A stretch of DNA of 64,000 nt. Source: PMG-095 sp037200885 (GTDB lineage Bacteria > Myxococcota_A > Polyangia > Polyangiales > Polyangiaceae). The DNA lies in assembly GCA_037200885.1 (NCBI GenBank), contig JBBCIN010000001.1, forward strand, positions 2,976,001-3,040,000, written 5' to 3'. Position numbers and translations under genes: made by a program. Shown here one piece after another: positions 8,532 through 18,700 of this stretch. Below the pieces are notes generated by a model. The model saw nothing but the letters and a program-made list of their open reading frames with translations. It had not been told where the DNA came from and did not search any database. Positions within the stretch are counted from its first letter, which is position 1. Each line of letters opens with the position of its first letter.

Positions 8532-11117
8532 TCAATCCAGCGAGCGGCTCTCGGCTTCTTCGATCTGGGCCAGCGCGGCGGCCAAGGCATCCTTCGCGCG
8601 CTCGAGCGAGTTGCGGTCTTCCGTCCACTTGGCCTGCGCCCGGCTGACGCGACCCTGCTCCGTGCTGAGGGCGCTGCGCACGGTTCGCAAGTCGTCGTTG
8701 GCGGCGGCGAGCGCGGCTTCTGCGCGCGCGAGCTTGGACTCGTAGTCAATGAGCTTGGTCCGAGCGGTGTTTAGCTCGGCACTTGCGCTGTAGAGCTGGC
8801 TCTCCAGGCTCTGAACCGACGCGGTTTGGCTTTCCAGGTTTGCTCGCGCCGCACTCAGCTCCTCGCCGGTAGTGACCAGGTTGGCTTCCAGATCGCCGAC
8901 GGTCCGGTCCTTTTCGGTGATCGCGTCGTGCGCGCTGGCCAGCTCCTCGGTGCGAGCATTGAGCTCGGCTTCGAGCGACGACAGCTTCGCGTCGCGCGTG
9001 GCTTCGCCCTGCTCCTTCTCTGCGCGGAGTGCGGCGAGCGCGCTCGCGTGTTGGTCGGTGAGGGTGGCGAGCGTGTCGTCGTGCTCGGACGTCAGCGAGG
9101 AGATCGTGCTGCCGTGTTCCGAGGTGAGCGCGGAGAGCGTGTTTTGGTGCTCCGCCTTCAGCGCCGCGAAGGCGCGTTCGTGCTGCCCGCCGAGCTCTTC
9201 TTCGCGATCGGCGAGGAACTGCTTGGCCGCCATTTCGGCGTCGGACATGTCTTGCGTGTGCTCGGCGCGTAGCCGGTTCATCGCGTCCTCGTTGGCGCGG
9301 TGCAAAGACGCGAGCTTGTTGTCGAGCTCGCGCTTGAGCTCGGCTTCACGCGCCTGGATCGCATCGCGCTGGGCCGAAGCGGCGGCCGCCTGCTGCGCGA
9401 CGAGGGCCTGCTCGTGAGCGACTTCCGCGTCGCGTCGCGCGAGCTCGGCGGCTTCCGCGGCCGCCACCGCTGCCGCGTGGACGACGCTCGCTTGCGCCAA
9501 CTGCGCCTGGTGATCGGCGGCCGTATTCGCGGCCCGCGCCTCGTAGTCCGCGAGGGTGGCTTCGTGCGCATTCCGCGTCTCGAACAGCTCGGCCGCCTTG
9601 GCGTCGAGCTCGGTCTTGGTCTTCTCGGCTTTGCGCTTGAAATCGTCCGCGCGTTTGGCAGCTTGTTCTTTGTCGTTTTTGGCCGCGTCAGTCGCTTTTT
9701 GCAGCTCGAGGGCCTGCTTCTCGAGCTCGCTGATGCGATCGTGCAGATCGGCCTTGTCGCGTTCGAGGCCGATCGCGTTGTCGCGCAGTCCAATCAGCTC
9801 CTTGTCCTTGTGTGAAAGCTGATCGCGGCTCTCGAGGATCTCCTTGTCTTTCTTGTTCAGTTGCTCGCGCAGATCCAAGAACTCGCGCGCGGTGCCCGCG
9901 CCTTTGCCCGGCATGATCGAGGCCGATCTCGCCTTGGCTTCATCCAACTCGCGCTGCAAACGCTGAACTTCACTGTCCTTGGCGCCGCCGCGCTTGAGCG
10001 CGTCCTCCAGGTCCGCGCTTTTGGCGTCGGCGCTGCGCACCAGGTCTTCGAGCTCCCTGATGCGCGCGCGTTGACGCTCGATCTCTTCGCGGTATTTGCT
10101 GGTGTCCCCCATTTCGGCCACGCGCGGCGTGGAAGAGGGGCGCAGCGACGGAATGCGCGCTGGCATCGGCGGGCGCGATGTCGCCGGCGGCGGCGGCAGT
10201 GCGAGCGGCTCGAGGTCGACGGGTGGTACCGAGTACTGCTCGAGCTCGGCGGTTCCGACCTCGACCTCGTCGAATTCTCGGTCTGGCACGCTAGCTGGCG
10301 CCGCCTCCGGTTCGCTGAGCCGCGGCTGCGCGACTTGCGGCTCGGCGACGCTCACCGCGGCGACCTCGGCTTCGCCAATTTCGACGTCCGTGACTTCGGC
10401 ATCCGTGACTTCGGCATCCGTGACGTCGGGCTCCGTGACGTCGGGCTCCGCGATTTCGGGCTCCGCGATTTCGGGCTCCGCGATTTCGGGTTCGTCCATC
10501 AGCACTTCGCTGTCCGGCAGCGCACTGGGCGGTGCGGCTTCCAGCGCTCCGAACGCCTGGTCCGCGAAGTCACTCACGTCTTGGTCGACCATGCCTTCGC
10601 GGACCGACGTCTCCACGTGGGGCGGCTCATTCTCCACCTCCGCTTCTTCGATCTCGATGTCGTCGTCGTCGTCCACCACGATCGAGCCATCGGAGCCCGC
10701 ATCGTCGGACTCCGATGGGTGCTCTGGCGCCGCCCCAGAATCACCCATCGCGACGAACGGCTGAATCTTCGCCAGCAGAGCATCGAAGCCAATCGGCTTG
10801 TGCAAATAATCTTCGGCTCGCGTGCGCAGGCGGCGGTGCTGCTCGAAGGTCTCCTCCGTGGAGTCCGAGCTCATGATGATCAGCGGCACGTCCTTCAAAG
10901 CCGCGTCACGCTTCAGCTTGTTGCATACCGAGAAGCCGTTCATACGTGGCAGCTCGATCGCGAGCAGGATTAGATCCGGCTTATCGCGGGCCGCTGCTTG
11001 CAGGCCGAGGTTGGCGTCGTCCACCACCGTGGTCTCACAACCGAGCGCAGCAAAACCGCTCTTGAGCTGCTCGGCGAAGGTGGCATCACTCTCGAAAACC
11101 AGAATCTTGATGGGCAT
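8532..11117 (-). CDS. FrzS/AglZ-like pseudo-receiver with long coiled coil
   Basis: ATG at 11117 is preferred to an upstream TTG at 11126. Residues 1-125 form a response-regulator-like domain (MPIKILVFESD, LPRMNGFSVCNKLKRD, VPLIIMSSDS, DYLHKPIG). The usual phospho-Asp position is Ala53 (LLAIELP), as in Myxococcus FrzS, so it is probably not phosphorylated. Residues about 130-350 are acidic and Pro/Glu-rich, including seven 5-residue repeats of the EPEIA/EPDVT type. From about 350 to the end the chain is a long coiled coil rich in Glu, Ala, Lys and Arg (EREELAxA-type heptads), about 500 residues. FrzS and AglZ localise to cell poles and control motility in Myxococcus. A polar scaffold role here is inferred from that architecture. 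No Frz or Agl genes are adjacent. Confidence 0.78.
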   Translation of the reverse strand: MPIKILVFESDATFAEQLKSGFAALGCETTVVDDANLGLQAAARDKPDLILLAIELPRMNGFSVCNKLKRDAALKDVPLIIMSSDSTEETFEQHRRLRTRAEDYLHKPIGFDALLAKIQPFVAMGDSGAAPEHPSESDDAGSDGSIVVDDDDDIEIEEAEVENEPPHVETSVREGMVDQDVSDFADQAFGALEAAPPSALPDSEVLMDEPEIAEPEIAEPEIAEPDVTEPDVTDAEVTDAEVTDVEIGEAEVAAVSVAEPQVAQPRLSEPEAAPASVPDREFDEVEVGTAELEQYSVPPVDLEPLALPPPPATSRPPMPARIPSLRPSSTPRVAEMGDTSKYREEIERQRARIRELEDLVRSADAKSADLEDALKRGGAKDSEVQRLQRELDEAKARSASIMPGKGAGTAREFLDLREQLNKKDKEILESRDQLSHKDKELIGLRDNAIGLERDKADLHDRISELEKQALELQKATDAAKNDKEQAAKRADDFKRKAEKTKTELDAKAAELFETRNAHEATLADYEARAANTAADHQAQLAQASVVHAAAVAAAEAAELARRDAEVAHEQALVAQQAAAASAQRDAIQAREAELKRELDNKLASLHRANEDAMNRLRAEHTQDMSDAEMAAKQFLADREEELGGQHERAFAALKAEHQNTLSALTSEHGSTISSLTSEHDDTLATLTDQHASALAALRAEKEQGEATRDAKLSSLEAELNARTEELASAHDAITEKDRTVGDLEANLVTTGEELSAARANLESQTASVQSLESQLYSASAELNTARTKLIDYESKLARAEAALAAANDDLRTVRSALSTEQGRVSRAQAKWTEDRNSLERAKDALAAALAQIEEAESRSLD
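10387..10491 (-). repeat. Seven tandem 15-bp repeats inside the FrzS/AglZ-like gene
   Basis: Seven head-to-tail units of 15 bp: two of TCCGTGACTTCGGCA, two of TCCGTGACGTCGGGC and three of TCCGCGATTTCGGG(C/T). On the coding strand they give pentapeptides EPEIA, EPDVT and DAEVT. The units pair by identity, which points to recent duplication in the acidic linker. Unit number may vary between strains. Confidence 0.85.
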
Positions 11118-11376
11118 CGCGGTCAATCGTTGGTGAGGTAGCTGCGAAGTCTGAAGCGGGGGGATGACGCGCTTCGCGATCCCCGAAGGGGAAACCCCCG
11201 ACGAGCAACGGAAGGAGAAACGCCACGATAACGAGCGCTCCTCAGAGGGTCAAACCCGCTGAGGCCGACCGCCCCCGCACCCGCGACGCCCACCGCGATG
11301 AAAGCGTGCACCTACATTCTCGCCTACATTCAACTACGGTCGCTCGCCGCCCGGGTCGAGCCGGGAACTCACTTCG

Positions 11377-12036
11377 CTAAGCCTTTTTTCGGTTCAGCTT
11401 TTCTTCGTGCCCGCTCTGCTTCGTGCGATCGGCGAGTGTCGTCAGCACTTGCCGGAAGTCGAGCCCGCGCGCGCGCAGGCCCACTAGCAGGTGGAACAAC
11501 AGATCAGACGCCTCGCTGAGCACGCGGTCGTCACTTTCAGCGGCGAGCGCGGCGACCAATTCCCCAGCTTCCTCGCTGATCTTCCCGTTGATCTTGGCGA
11601 TGCCGCCATCCAGCAGGCTCTTCGTGTAACTCTTCTCGGCGCTGCTGGCTTGGCGATCGCGGATCGTTCGCTCGAGCTCGGAGATGAACGGCGTGACCTC
11701 GAACGGCTGATCCGAAAGGCTACCGTCCGCATCGACCCGTTTGAAAAAACAGCTCGGACGACCCGTGTGACAGGACGGGCCGGCCGGCTCGACCAGCAAG
11801 AGCAGGGTGTCGGCATCGCAATCCGCGGTCACCGAATGCACCCTCAGAACATTGCCGCTGCCTTCGCCTTTGACCCAGAGTTTGCCGCGGGATCGGCTGA
11901 AAAATGTGGCCAGGCCGGTGTCCAGGGTGCGCTCGAGCGCTTCGCGGTTCATCCAGGCCAGCATGCGGACCTGTCCGTCGAAGCGGTCCTGCGCGAGGGC
12001 AGGGATCAAGCCTTGTTCGTTGAACTGAAGAGTCAT
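11377..12036 (-). CDS. hisIE: Bifunctional phosphoribosyl-AMP cyclohydrolase / phosphoribosyl-ATP pyrophosphatase
   Basis: This protein carries out histidine biosynthesis steps 2 and 3: hydrolysis of phosphoribosyl-ATP and opening of the phosphoribosyl-AMP ring. Residues 1-115 are HisI. The metal residues are visible in TADCDADTLLLLVEPAGPSC, followed by HTGRPSCFF. Residues 120-219 are HisE, with EKSYTKSLLDGGIAKINGKI, SEEAGELVAA and the EASDLLFHLLV helix. At 219 residues it is the normal length for the fused enzyme. It is a stand-alone gene here, without other his genes in the window. ATG at 12036 fits MTLQFNEQGLIPA as a natural start. Confidence 0.96.
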   Translation of the reverse strand: MTLQFNEQGLIPALAQDRFDGQVRMLAWMNREALERTLDTGLATFFSRSRGKLWVKGEGSGNVLRVHSVTADCDADTLLLLVEPAGPSCHTGRPSCFFKRVDADGSLSDQPFEVTPFISELERTIRDRQASSAEKSYTKSLLDGGIAKINGKISEEAGELVAALAAESDDRVLSEASDLLFHLLVGLRARGLDFRQVLTTLADRTKQSGHEEKLNRKKA

Positions 12037-12304
12037 GATTGCCGGTGTCCCTCTAGCTGACGATGACGCCCGTTTCCATGCGCGGGAGCTTTTCCAGCTC
12101 AGCGGGGACTAGCGCCGACATCTGCCAATGTACGCTGGGGGCTGCGGGCCGCGCGATAGCTTGGGCCAACGGGGGTCGAGGCCCACGAGTTGGTCCATTA
12201 GACGTATGAAATTGTTCAGCTTTATCATTGGTCTAATTCCTGCTTCATCCGAATTCGACGCAGCGGCCCGCGCTTCCGCGTTCAACCTCAGGAGTTTTTC
12301 GAGC

Positions 12305-14656
12305 ATGTTCCGTCACCTTTCCCGTTTTCGTACCGTCGGCGCGCTCTCCCTGCTTGCAGGGCTCGCACTGCTCCCCGGCTGCTCGACCAAGAGCACGGAC
12401 GACGGCGCGGGCAACGTGTCGCGCATCGTGTACGCGGTCCGCCAGAACACCATCGTCAACGATGACGGCAGCGTCAGCATCGACGTCGCGGGCGGCATGG
12501 GACAGGTCATGGACTACGGCCGCTACATGCCCGGCGGCAGGCTGGACATTTTCGACCTGAAGAACGGCAAGCCCGAGGACAACGAGAACGTCATCGAAGA
12601 TTATCCGACCGCGGACGTGTCCAGCGTGGACGTGAGCTTCGACGGCACGAAAGTCCTTTTCACGATGAAGAAGGACGAGCACGACAACTACCACGTGTAC
12701 ACGTCGGGCGTCGATCGCGGTGCGGACGGCAAGTTCGCCGTCACCCAACTGACCTTCGGCCCGTACGACGACCAGCAAGCGATCTTTTCGCCCGGCGATC
12801 GCATCGTGTTCACGACCAATCAATCGTACACGGAAATGGGCACCCGGGCCGACGAGTACAACCACGCGCGCGCCGTGACCCAGCTGGCGACGATCACCAC
12901 CGCGGGAGGGGATGCGTCTCGCAAGCTGTGCTCGCAAAATCTCTCGCACATCATCACGCTGTTTCCGATGCACGACGGTCGCGTCGGCTTCTCCCGCTGG
13001 GAGCACCTGGAAAACGTCAATGACGTGAAGGTGTTCGCGATGAACCCGGATTGCACGCAAATCGTCGCGCTGAGCGGCCAGCACGGCAAGCCCGGTAACT
13101 CGATGGTGCAGGTGACCGAGAGCAACACCCCGAACGTGTTTTACGGCATCGTCACCAACCGCGAAAATACGATCCAAGCCGGCGCGCTGGTCAAGCTCGA
13201 CGCGCGCTCCCTGGATCCGCAAGTCCAGGGCCAATTCGACGAAGAAAAGAGCCAAGACGATGCGTACAGCATCCTCACGCCCGGAGTCCCCCGCGGGGAC
13301 GAGGCGTCGCCGATCGGCCGCTACCGTTCGCCAGCCACCTTGCCGGACGGCCGCGTGATGGTGTCTTGGGCCGATGGCAACGTGAACGAGTCGAACGAGC
13401 TCGCGCTCACGCCCCCCGATTATGGCATCTACTGGTACAACGAGGGCACCGGCCAAAATCAGTTGATCGTCAACGACGAACACGTGTGGGAGCTGTACGC
13501 GCACGCGATCACCGCGCGTCCCGAGCCGACCATCATCCCCACGCGCCAAATCACCGCGGACTCGTCGACGCCGACGACCTTCGGCTCGATCAACATTCGC
13601 GAGACGTCGCTCGCGCTGCGTCACGGCGATGCCGTGTCCGGCGCGCAGTTCACCAGCAGCACGCCCACGGACGAAGCGCTCGCCCAGGCCACTCGCGTAC
13701 GCATCATCGAGGGCTTCTCCACGGAGGGCTCGCCGAACCACACCATGTTCGGCCTGACCATGGCCGAGGGCGCGGCGATTTTGGGCGAAGCCAAGATCGA
13801 ATCGGACGGTTCCTGGCTCGCAAACTTGCCCCCGTACATCCCGATCCATTTGCAGCCGATCGACCAATTCGACCTCTCGATCCGCAGCCAAACCACCTGG
13901 ATCCAAGGCATGCCCGGTGAGAGCCGCGTGTGCGGCGGCTGCCACGAAGACCGCAACAAAGCCAACCTTCCCAGCGTTGGCTCGGGCGCTCTGACGATCG
14001 CGACCGGCCGTGGTCCAGAGAATTTCATGAAGCCCATCGACGGCCGCACGGAATACCCGTGGACGAACGCCAACGACGCGAACAACCCGAACGAGATTCA
14101 GGCTTTGCTCAACGCCAAGTGCGTGTCTTGTCACAACGGGACCACCAACGGCGACAAGCCGCAAGAGTTCTACACGGTCACGATGACCAACGCGGTCCTC
14201 GACACCAAGACCGACTACAAAGTGGCGCGCATGGATCTGACCGATACGCCGGTCACGGTCTACTACGACCGCAAGGTCGCAACCTGGTCGTCCTCGTACG
14301 TGTCGTTGTTCTACCCGGCCGCATTGTCGATGGATATGGGTAAGGTCACCGTTACCGGCACGGTGCCGCCGAAGTGGGGCATCCCGAGCGACGCGCGCAA
14401 CAGCGTGCTGATCGAGAAATTGAACGTGACTTCGATCGACGATCCGGCCAGCTACGCCTGGCCGCTCGACCAGCCCTTCTCGGTCGCCGACGTCGCCGGT
14501 GGCACGCGTACCGACCACGCCAAGCTCGCTGGGCTGACTCGGGATGAGCTGGTGAAGCTGATCCGCGCCATCGACATGGGCGGCCAATACTACGCGCGTC
14601 AGAATTCCGATTTCAAACCGTTCGACGATGGCGATCCAGTCGGCGGCAAGTACTGA
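12305..14656 (+). CDS. HzsA-related haem lipoprotein with beta-propeller region
   Basis: The start is ATG 12305, behind CAGGAG at 12289-12294; the open frame reaches upstream to 12128 without signal. A lipoprotein signal ends at LLPGC. The next 400 residues have TolB-like propeller blades (VSFDGTKVLFTMKKD, IFSPGDRIVFTTNQ, SPATLPDGRVMVSWADG). A later part has two c-haem motifs, CGGCHEDRNK and CVSCHNGTTN, and ends around DMGGQYYARQNSD. This arrangement matches proteins annotated as hydrazine-synthase-alpha (HzsA)-related in bacteria that do not perform anammox; their role is unknown. A periplasmic or outer-membrane redox role is plausible. It heads a set of three co-directional genes with the HEAT protein (22 bp away) and the second HzsA-related gene. 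Confidence 0.82.
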   Translation: MFRHLSRFRTVGALSLLAGLALLPGCSTKSTDDGAGNVSRIVYAVRQNTIVNDDGSVSIDVAGGMGQVMDYGRYMPGGRLDIFDLKNGKPEDNENVIEDYPTADVSSVDVSFDGTKVLFTMKKDEHDNYHVYTSGVDRGADGKFAVTQLTFGPYDDQQAIFSPGDRIVFTTNQSYTEMGTRADEYNHARAVTQLATITTAGGDASRKLCSQNLSHIITLFPMHDGRVGFSRWEHLENVNDVKVFAMNPDCTQIVALSGQHGKPGNSMVQVTESNTPNVFYGIVTNRENTIQAGALVKLDARSLDPQVQGQFDEEKSQDDAYSILTPGVPRGDEASPIGRYRSPATLPDGRVMVSWADGNVNESNELALTPPDYGIYWYNEGTGQNQLIVNDEHVWELYAHAITARPEPTIIPTRQITADSSTPTTFGSINIRETSLALRHGDAVSGAQFTSSTPTDEALAQATRVRIIEGFSTEGSPNHTMFGLTMAEGAAILGEAKIESDGSWLANLPPYIPIHLQPIDQFDLSIRSQTTWIQGMPGESRVCGGCHEDRNKANLPSVGSGALTIATGRGPENFMKPIDGRTEYPWTNANDANNPNEIQALLNAKCVSCHNGTTNGDKPQEFYTVTMTNAVLDTKTDYKVARMDLTDTPVTVYYDRKVATWSSSYVSLFYPAALSMDMGKVTVTGTVPPKWGIPSDARNSVLIEKLNVTSIDDPASYAWPLDQPFSVADVAGGTRTDHAKLAGLTRDELVKLIRAIDMGGQYYARQNSDFKPFDDGDPVGGKY

Positions 14657-14678
14657 GAAGGGTGCCAGGAAACAAACC

Positions 14679-15614
14679 ATGACTACTCAATTTCGCCGGT
14701 TTCTCACTGCTTCAATCGCCCTCTCCGCCGCGGCGCTGGTCTCGGTCTCGAGCGCCGCTGACGCGCCGGACCTGACTCATCCCGGGCGCTCCAGTGTCTA
14801 CGGCAACCTGAAGAATGCTTCGCTCGAGGCGGTCAGCACGCCGGACGCGATGCTCTCGCTGATCAAGGCACCGGACAACGCGGCCCCGACCGCGATCTGG
14901 ACCATGCTCGAGCACGGCGAACGCGTGGAGTGCATGGAGTGCATCCCCTACGTCTCGAAGATGCTCTACGCTTCCAACCCGAAAACGCGGGAGATCAGCG
15001 CCTGGTGGTTGCGCCGTCGGATCTTTGGCGTGTTCGGCAAGGGTGAGGCGTACGAACAAACCATCAACACCGTCAGCAATCCCAAAGCGTCGGAGCTTTC
15101 ACGCACCTACGCCGCGAACGCCCTGGGTGAGTTCTTGGAGGGTGCGGGCATCGCGCCGGTATCTCGAGCGCTGGTCAATGACGCATCGCCGATGGTTCGC
15201 TTAGCGGCTGCGAACGCGCTCATCCGCTTGAACAACCAGGGGCCGAACTCCGAGCTTTCCACGGCGCTTTCCGACCAGGACGAAGAAGTGCGCTTGGCGG
15301 CCCTGAACGGCGCGACGCACATCAACGTGTTCAGTAACGTCGACCGCGTGGTCGGCTTGATCAGCGATCCCTCGGCGCTGGTCCGCAGGCGCGCGGCACA
15401 GACGCTCGGTACACTGAAGAGTGGTGACGCCGTCATGGGTCTGATCGCGCTGACGTCGGTGGGCAATGAGCCGGACGCGGGCGTGCGCGCCGCGGCCGTG
15501 TGGGCGCTCGGTCAAATTGCTGATCCGCAAGCGCTCGACGCAGTGTTGGCGGCGGCCAACGACAGCGACCCGGGCGTGCGTGATGCCGCGCGCATCGCGG
15601 GCTATCGGCTCTGA
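14679..15614 (+). CDS. Secreted HEAT-repeat protein
   Basis: ATG at 14679 starts a signal peptide (LTASIALSAAALVSVSSAAD). After it are helical repeats of about 30 residues typical of HEAT/PBS-lyase type solenoids: AVSRALVNDASPMVRLAAANALIRL-like units recur about five times between residues 130 and 310 (SDQDEEVRLAALNGA, SDPSALVRRRAAQTLG, EPDAGVRAAAVWALG, NDSDPGVRDAARIAG). A CMEC pair occurs near residue 88. HEAT solenoids bind other proteins. Lying 22 bp behind one HzsA-related gene and 111 bp before another, it is probably an assembly or scaffold partner of those haem proteins. That role is inference. Confidence 0.85.
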   Translation: MTTQFRRFLTASIALSAAALVSVSSAADAPDLTHPGRSSVYGNLKNASLEAVSTPDAMLSLIKAPDNAAPTAIWTMLEHGERVECMECIPYVSKMLYASNPKTREISAWWLRRRIFGVFGKGEAYEQTINTVSNPKASELSRTYAANALGEFLEGAGIAPVSRALVNDASPMVRLAAANALIRLNNQGPNSELSTALSDQDEEVRLAALNGATHINVFSNVDRVVGLISDPSALVRRRAAQTLGTLKSGDAVMGLIALTSVGNEPDAGVRAAAVWALGQIADPQALDAVLAAANDSDPGVRDAARIAGYRL

Positions 15615-15725
15615 GCTCAGCGCGCGCACTGTTGCGCACATCCGGAATTTCGGCTTTTGCGGGGCAATCGCCAGGCCCGAGCCGAGCTGCTTTGTTTGCG
15701 CCGGTCGAGTAGAGTTGAGCGTCTC

Positions 15726-18700
15726 ATGCGTGTGTGCGACATGCTTCGCAGTCTCGTCGGATGGAGCGGACTTCCCGTACAGGGGCTCGCTCTCGGCCTC
15801 TTGCTGGCGCTCGCGGCCTGCAACCGAGAGGACGATTCGGCTCGGACCACGTATTTCGATCGCAAGATTGGCGTCACTTTGATCCAATCCTGCGCGACCA
15901 GTCCGACCAAGTCGGGCTGCCACGTCGCTGCCGACGACCACGGCAACGCGCTCGGCAATCTGAATGTGACCAGCTACGACTCGGTCAGCAAGCGTCAGGA
16001 TCTGTTCCTGCGCTACGGCCCCTATGGCCTTCCCGCGCTCCTGCTCAAGGCGGCCAAGCCCTTTCCAGTTGCGATCACCACCTGGCAGAGCGCCGAACCC
16101 ACGCTCGTCACCACCGACATCGCCCACGTCGGCGGACGGCTGCTCGACCTGACTAGTCCCGCGTTCACCGCGCTCGATGCCTGGATCACCAACGGGCACA
16201 CGATCAACAACGCGCCCCCGGCGGAGCGTGTCCTCGAGCAAACCCCGTGCTCCAACAGCGTCGGCTCCGATCCCGAGTTTGACCCCAGCGCCAACCCGAC
16301 CGCCAAGGATTTCAACACCTTTGCCAACAGCGTCAACCCGGTGATCGGCAACCGCTGCTCGGCCGGCAATTGCCATGGATCCGCCGCCAACTCACTATAC
16401 CTGACTTGCGGCACCACGCCTGAAGCGGTCCGTTGGAACTACTTTGCGCTCGGCGACTACGTGTCGGTCGACACCGGCACGAGCGAGATCTTGCGCCGCG
16501 CGCTGTCCCCCGCGGTGGGCGGCGTGTATCACGAGGGTGGTACGATCTTCCAATCCACGGATGACCCGGAGTACCAAGCGCTGGTCACCTGGGCGACCGA
16601 AAAGGGTGGCCCCACCGACCAAGTCATCCCCGGCCAAGACGATGGCTTATTGCTGTTTGCCAACCGCGTGCAACCAATGCTCGTCAAGCGCGGCTGCATG
16701 ATGGTCAATTGCCACTCGGGCTCGATGTTCCACGACTATCGCTTGCGCGGCGGCAGCGGCGGCCACTTTGGCTTGCCTGCCACGCGCAAGAATTACGATT
16801 TTACGCTCGAGCAGCTCGCGCTCGAGTCTCCGGACGTGAACGCCAGCCGCTTGGTGCGCAAGAACTTGCCGGCTGTCGCGGAGTACGGCGGCATTTTGCA
16901 TCGCGGTGGTCCGCTCTTCGCCGAAAAGCACGATTGCACGGACCAGGAGCTCGCCGCCGCCATCGATCCCACGGCGTCGCTCGACGACCAGGCGCCCTAC
17001 TGCGTGATCAAGGCATGGTTCCAGAAGGAGCGGACCGCGCGCTTCGCCAGTCCGCCCGCGCTCACTGGCATCGTGTTCGTGCGTCGCGAACCCGCTCCGC
17101 TGCCGGACACGCCGCAAAGCTTCGAAGCGTTCGCACCCGGTGCGGAGCTCGTGCGCGTGGCGGCCTCGCTGGATGCGACCAATCACGTGACCGTCGGCGC
17201 GGAAACGAGCCTGTCCACCTTGTGTGGCCTTTCGCCCGCGAGCACCGATGCGCGTCGTCCGGCGGTCTCCTGGGACGGGAGCAAGATCGCGTTTTCGGCT
17301 CGTACCTCCGCGGCCAGCCCATTCCAGGTCTATGTCGTCGACGGCGGCAGCTGCGCGCCGGAACCCACGATCAACGCGCTGCCCACCACGGAGGACGGTG
17401 AGGCCTTCGCTGACAACGGCGAATTGGTGCACAACTTCGACCCGGCATTCGCGCCCGATGGTCGGCTGGTGTTCGCCTCGACCCGCGGCAACACCAAAAA
17501 CGGCGCAGCCTTCAGCTATCACGGTCCCCAACGCACGCCGGCGGATCCCTCCCGTCTCAACTCGAATTTGTACGTGCTCGAGTCGGGCAAAATTCGCCAA
17601 CTCACCTTCCTCTTGAATCAAGAGCTATCGCCCGCATTCATGAGGGACGGCCGCTTGATCTTGGTGGCGGAGAAGCGCGCGCCCGGCTTCTATCAGCTCG
17701 CGGGAAGGCGGATGAACCTCGACGGCGGCGACTACCACCCGCTGTTCGGCCAGCGCGACACCATCGGTTTCGACCAACTGACCGACGTCGTCGAGCTGAC
17801 CGACAAAAACTTCGCCGCCATCCTGAGCGACAACGGCGCAGTGCACGGCGCGGGCACCCTGGCCATCATCAACCGCAGCGTGGGCGTCGATCAATTGAGC
17901 AGCACGCCGGCCGACTACGTACAACATCCCGACGCGATGACTTGGCCGAATCCGGCGTTCTTTCAGCATTCGGTGCGCGTGCTCGACCCCGCTGCGACCG
18001 GCAAGCTCTCCGGCACCCAAGGCGCCTATCGCAGCCCGTCCTTGTTGCCGACGCAGAATCTGCTCGCCAGCTACGCGGGCAACGTGGTCGCGCTGGATAA
18101 CTTCGACGGCAACTTCGACATCGTCGAAGTCGACACCAGCACCGGAGCGCGCATTCCGCTGATCACGGACGCGAAAGACGATCTGTGGCCGGTGGCAATT
18201 GCCCCCCGCTACAACCTTCGTCTGTTCAAATCACGGCTCGACGAACCCAACGGCGCGACACAAATCTTCGACGACGCCGATCGACGCGATCGCTCGCAGA
18301 TCACTTTCCTCGATGCGCCACTGCTCTCGAGCTTGCTGTTCCAAAACACGCGCACCGGCCGCATCGTGCCGACCAGCAACTTCGTGCTCTCACTGTGGGA
18401 AGATCTGCCGCCCGAAGCGAACGTGAACAGCTTCGACGCCGCCGACCCCAACTCCGTCTTCAGTGACGACTACGGCAAGGTGTACGTGCGCCGCGGCCTG
18501 CTCGGTTCGCCCACGATCTACGTCGACGGTTCAGCCAGCGTGACCATCCGCGGCGGCATGCCCCTCGTGCTCCAAACGCGCGTGACATTGGCCGCCGACA
18601 AAGCCCCCACCGACCACTTTCAACGCGAAGAAATGCAGTTTTACCCGGGTGAAGTCGTACGCCAGGGCTTTCGGACCCCGCTCTTCAACGGCCTGTGCGC

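Noticed and set aside
9861..10973. Long + strand open frame opposite the FrzS-like gene
   Set aside because: It mirrors the repeat-rich coding region and has no recognisable domain.
12245..14680. Very long antisense open frame (811 codons) opposite the first HzsA-related gene
   Set aside because: The frame is a by-product of GC-rich codon use; the + strand has a signal peptide, haem motifs and a ribosome site.
16647..17621. Long antisense open frame opposite the second HzsA-related gene
   Set aside because: Arg-rich translation without domains; the + strand is clearly coding.
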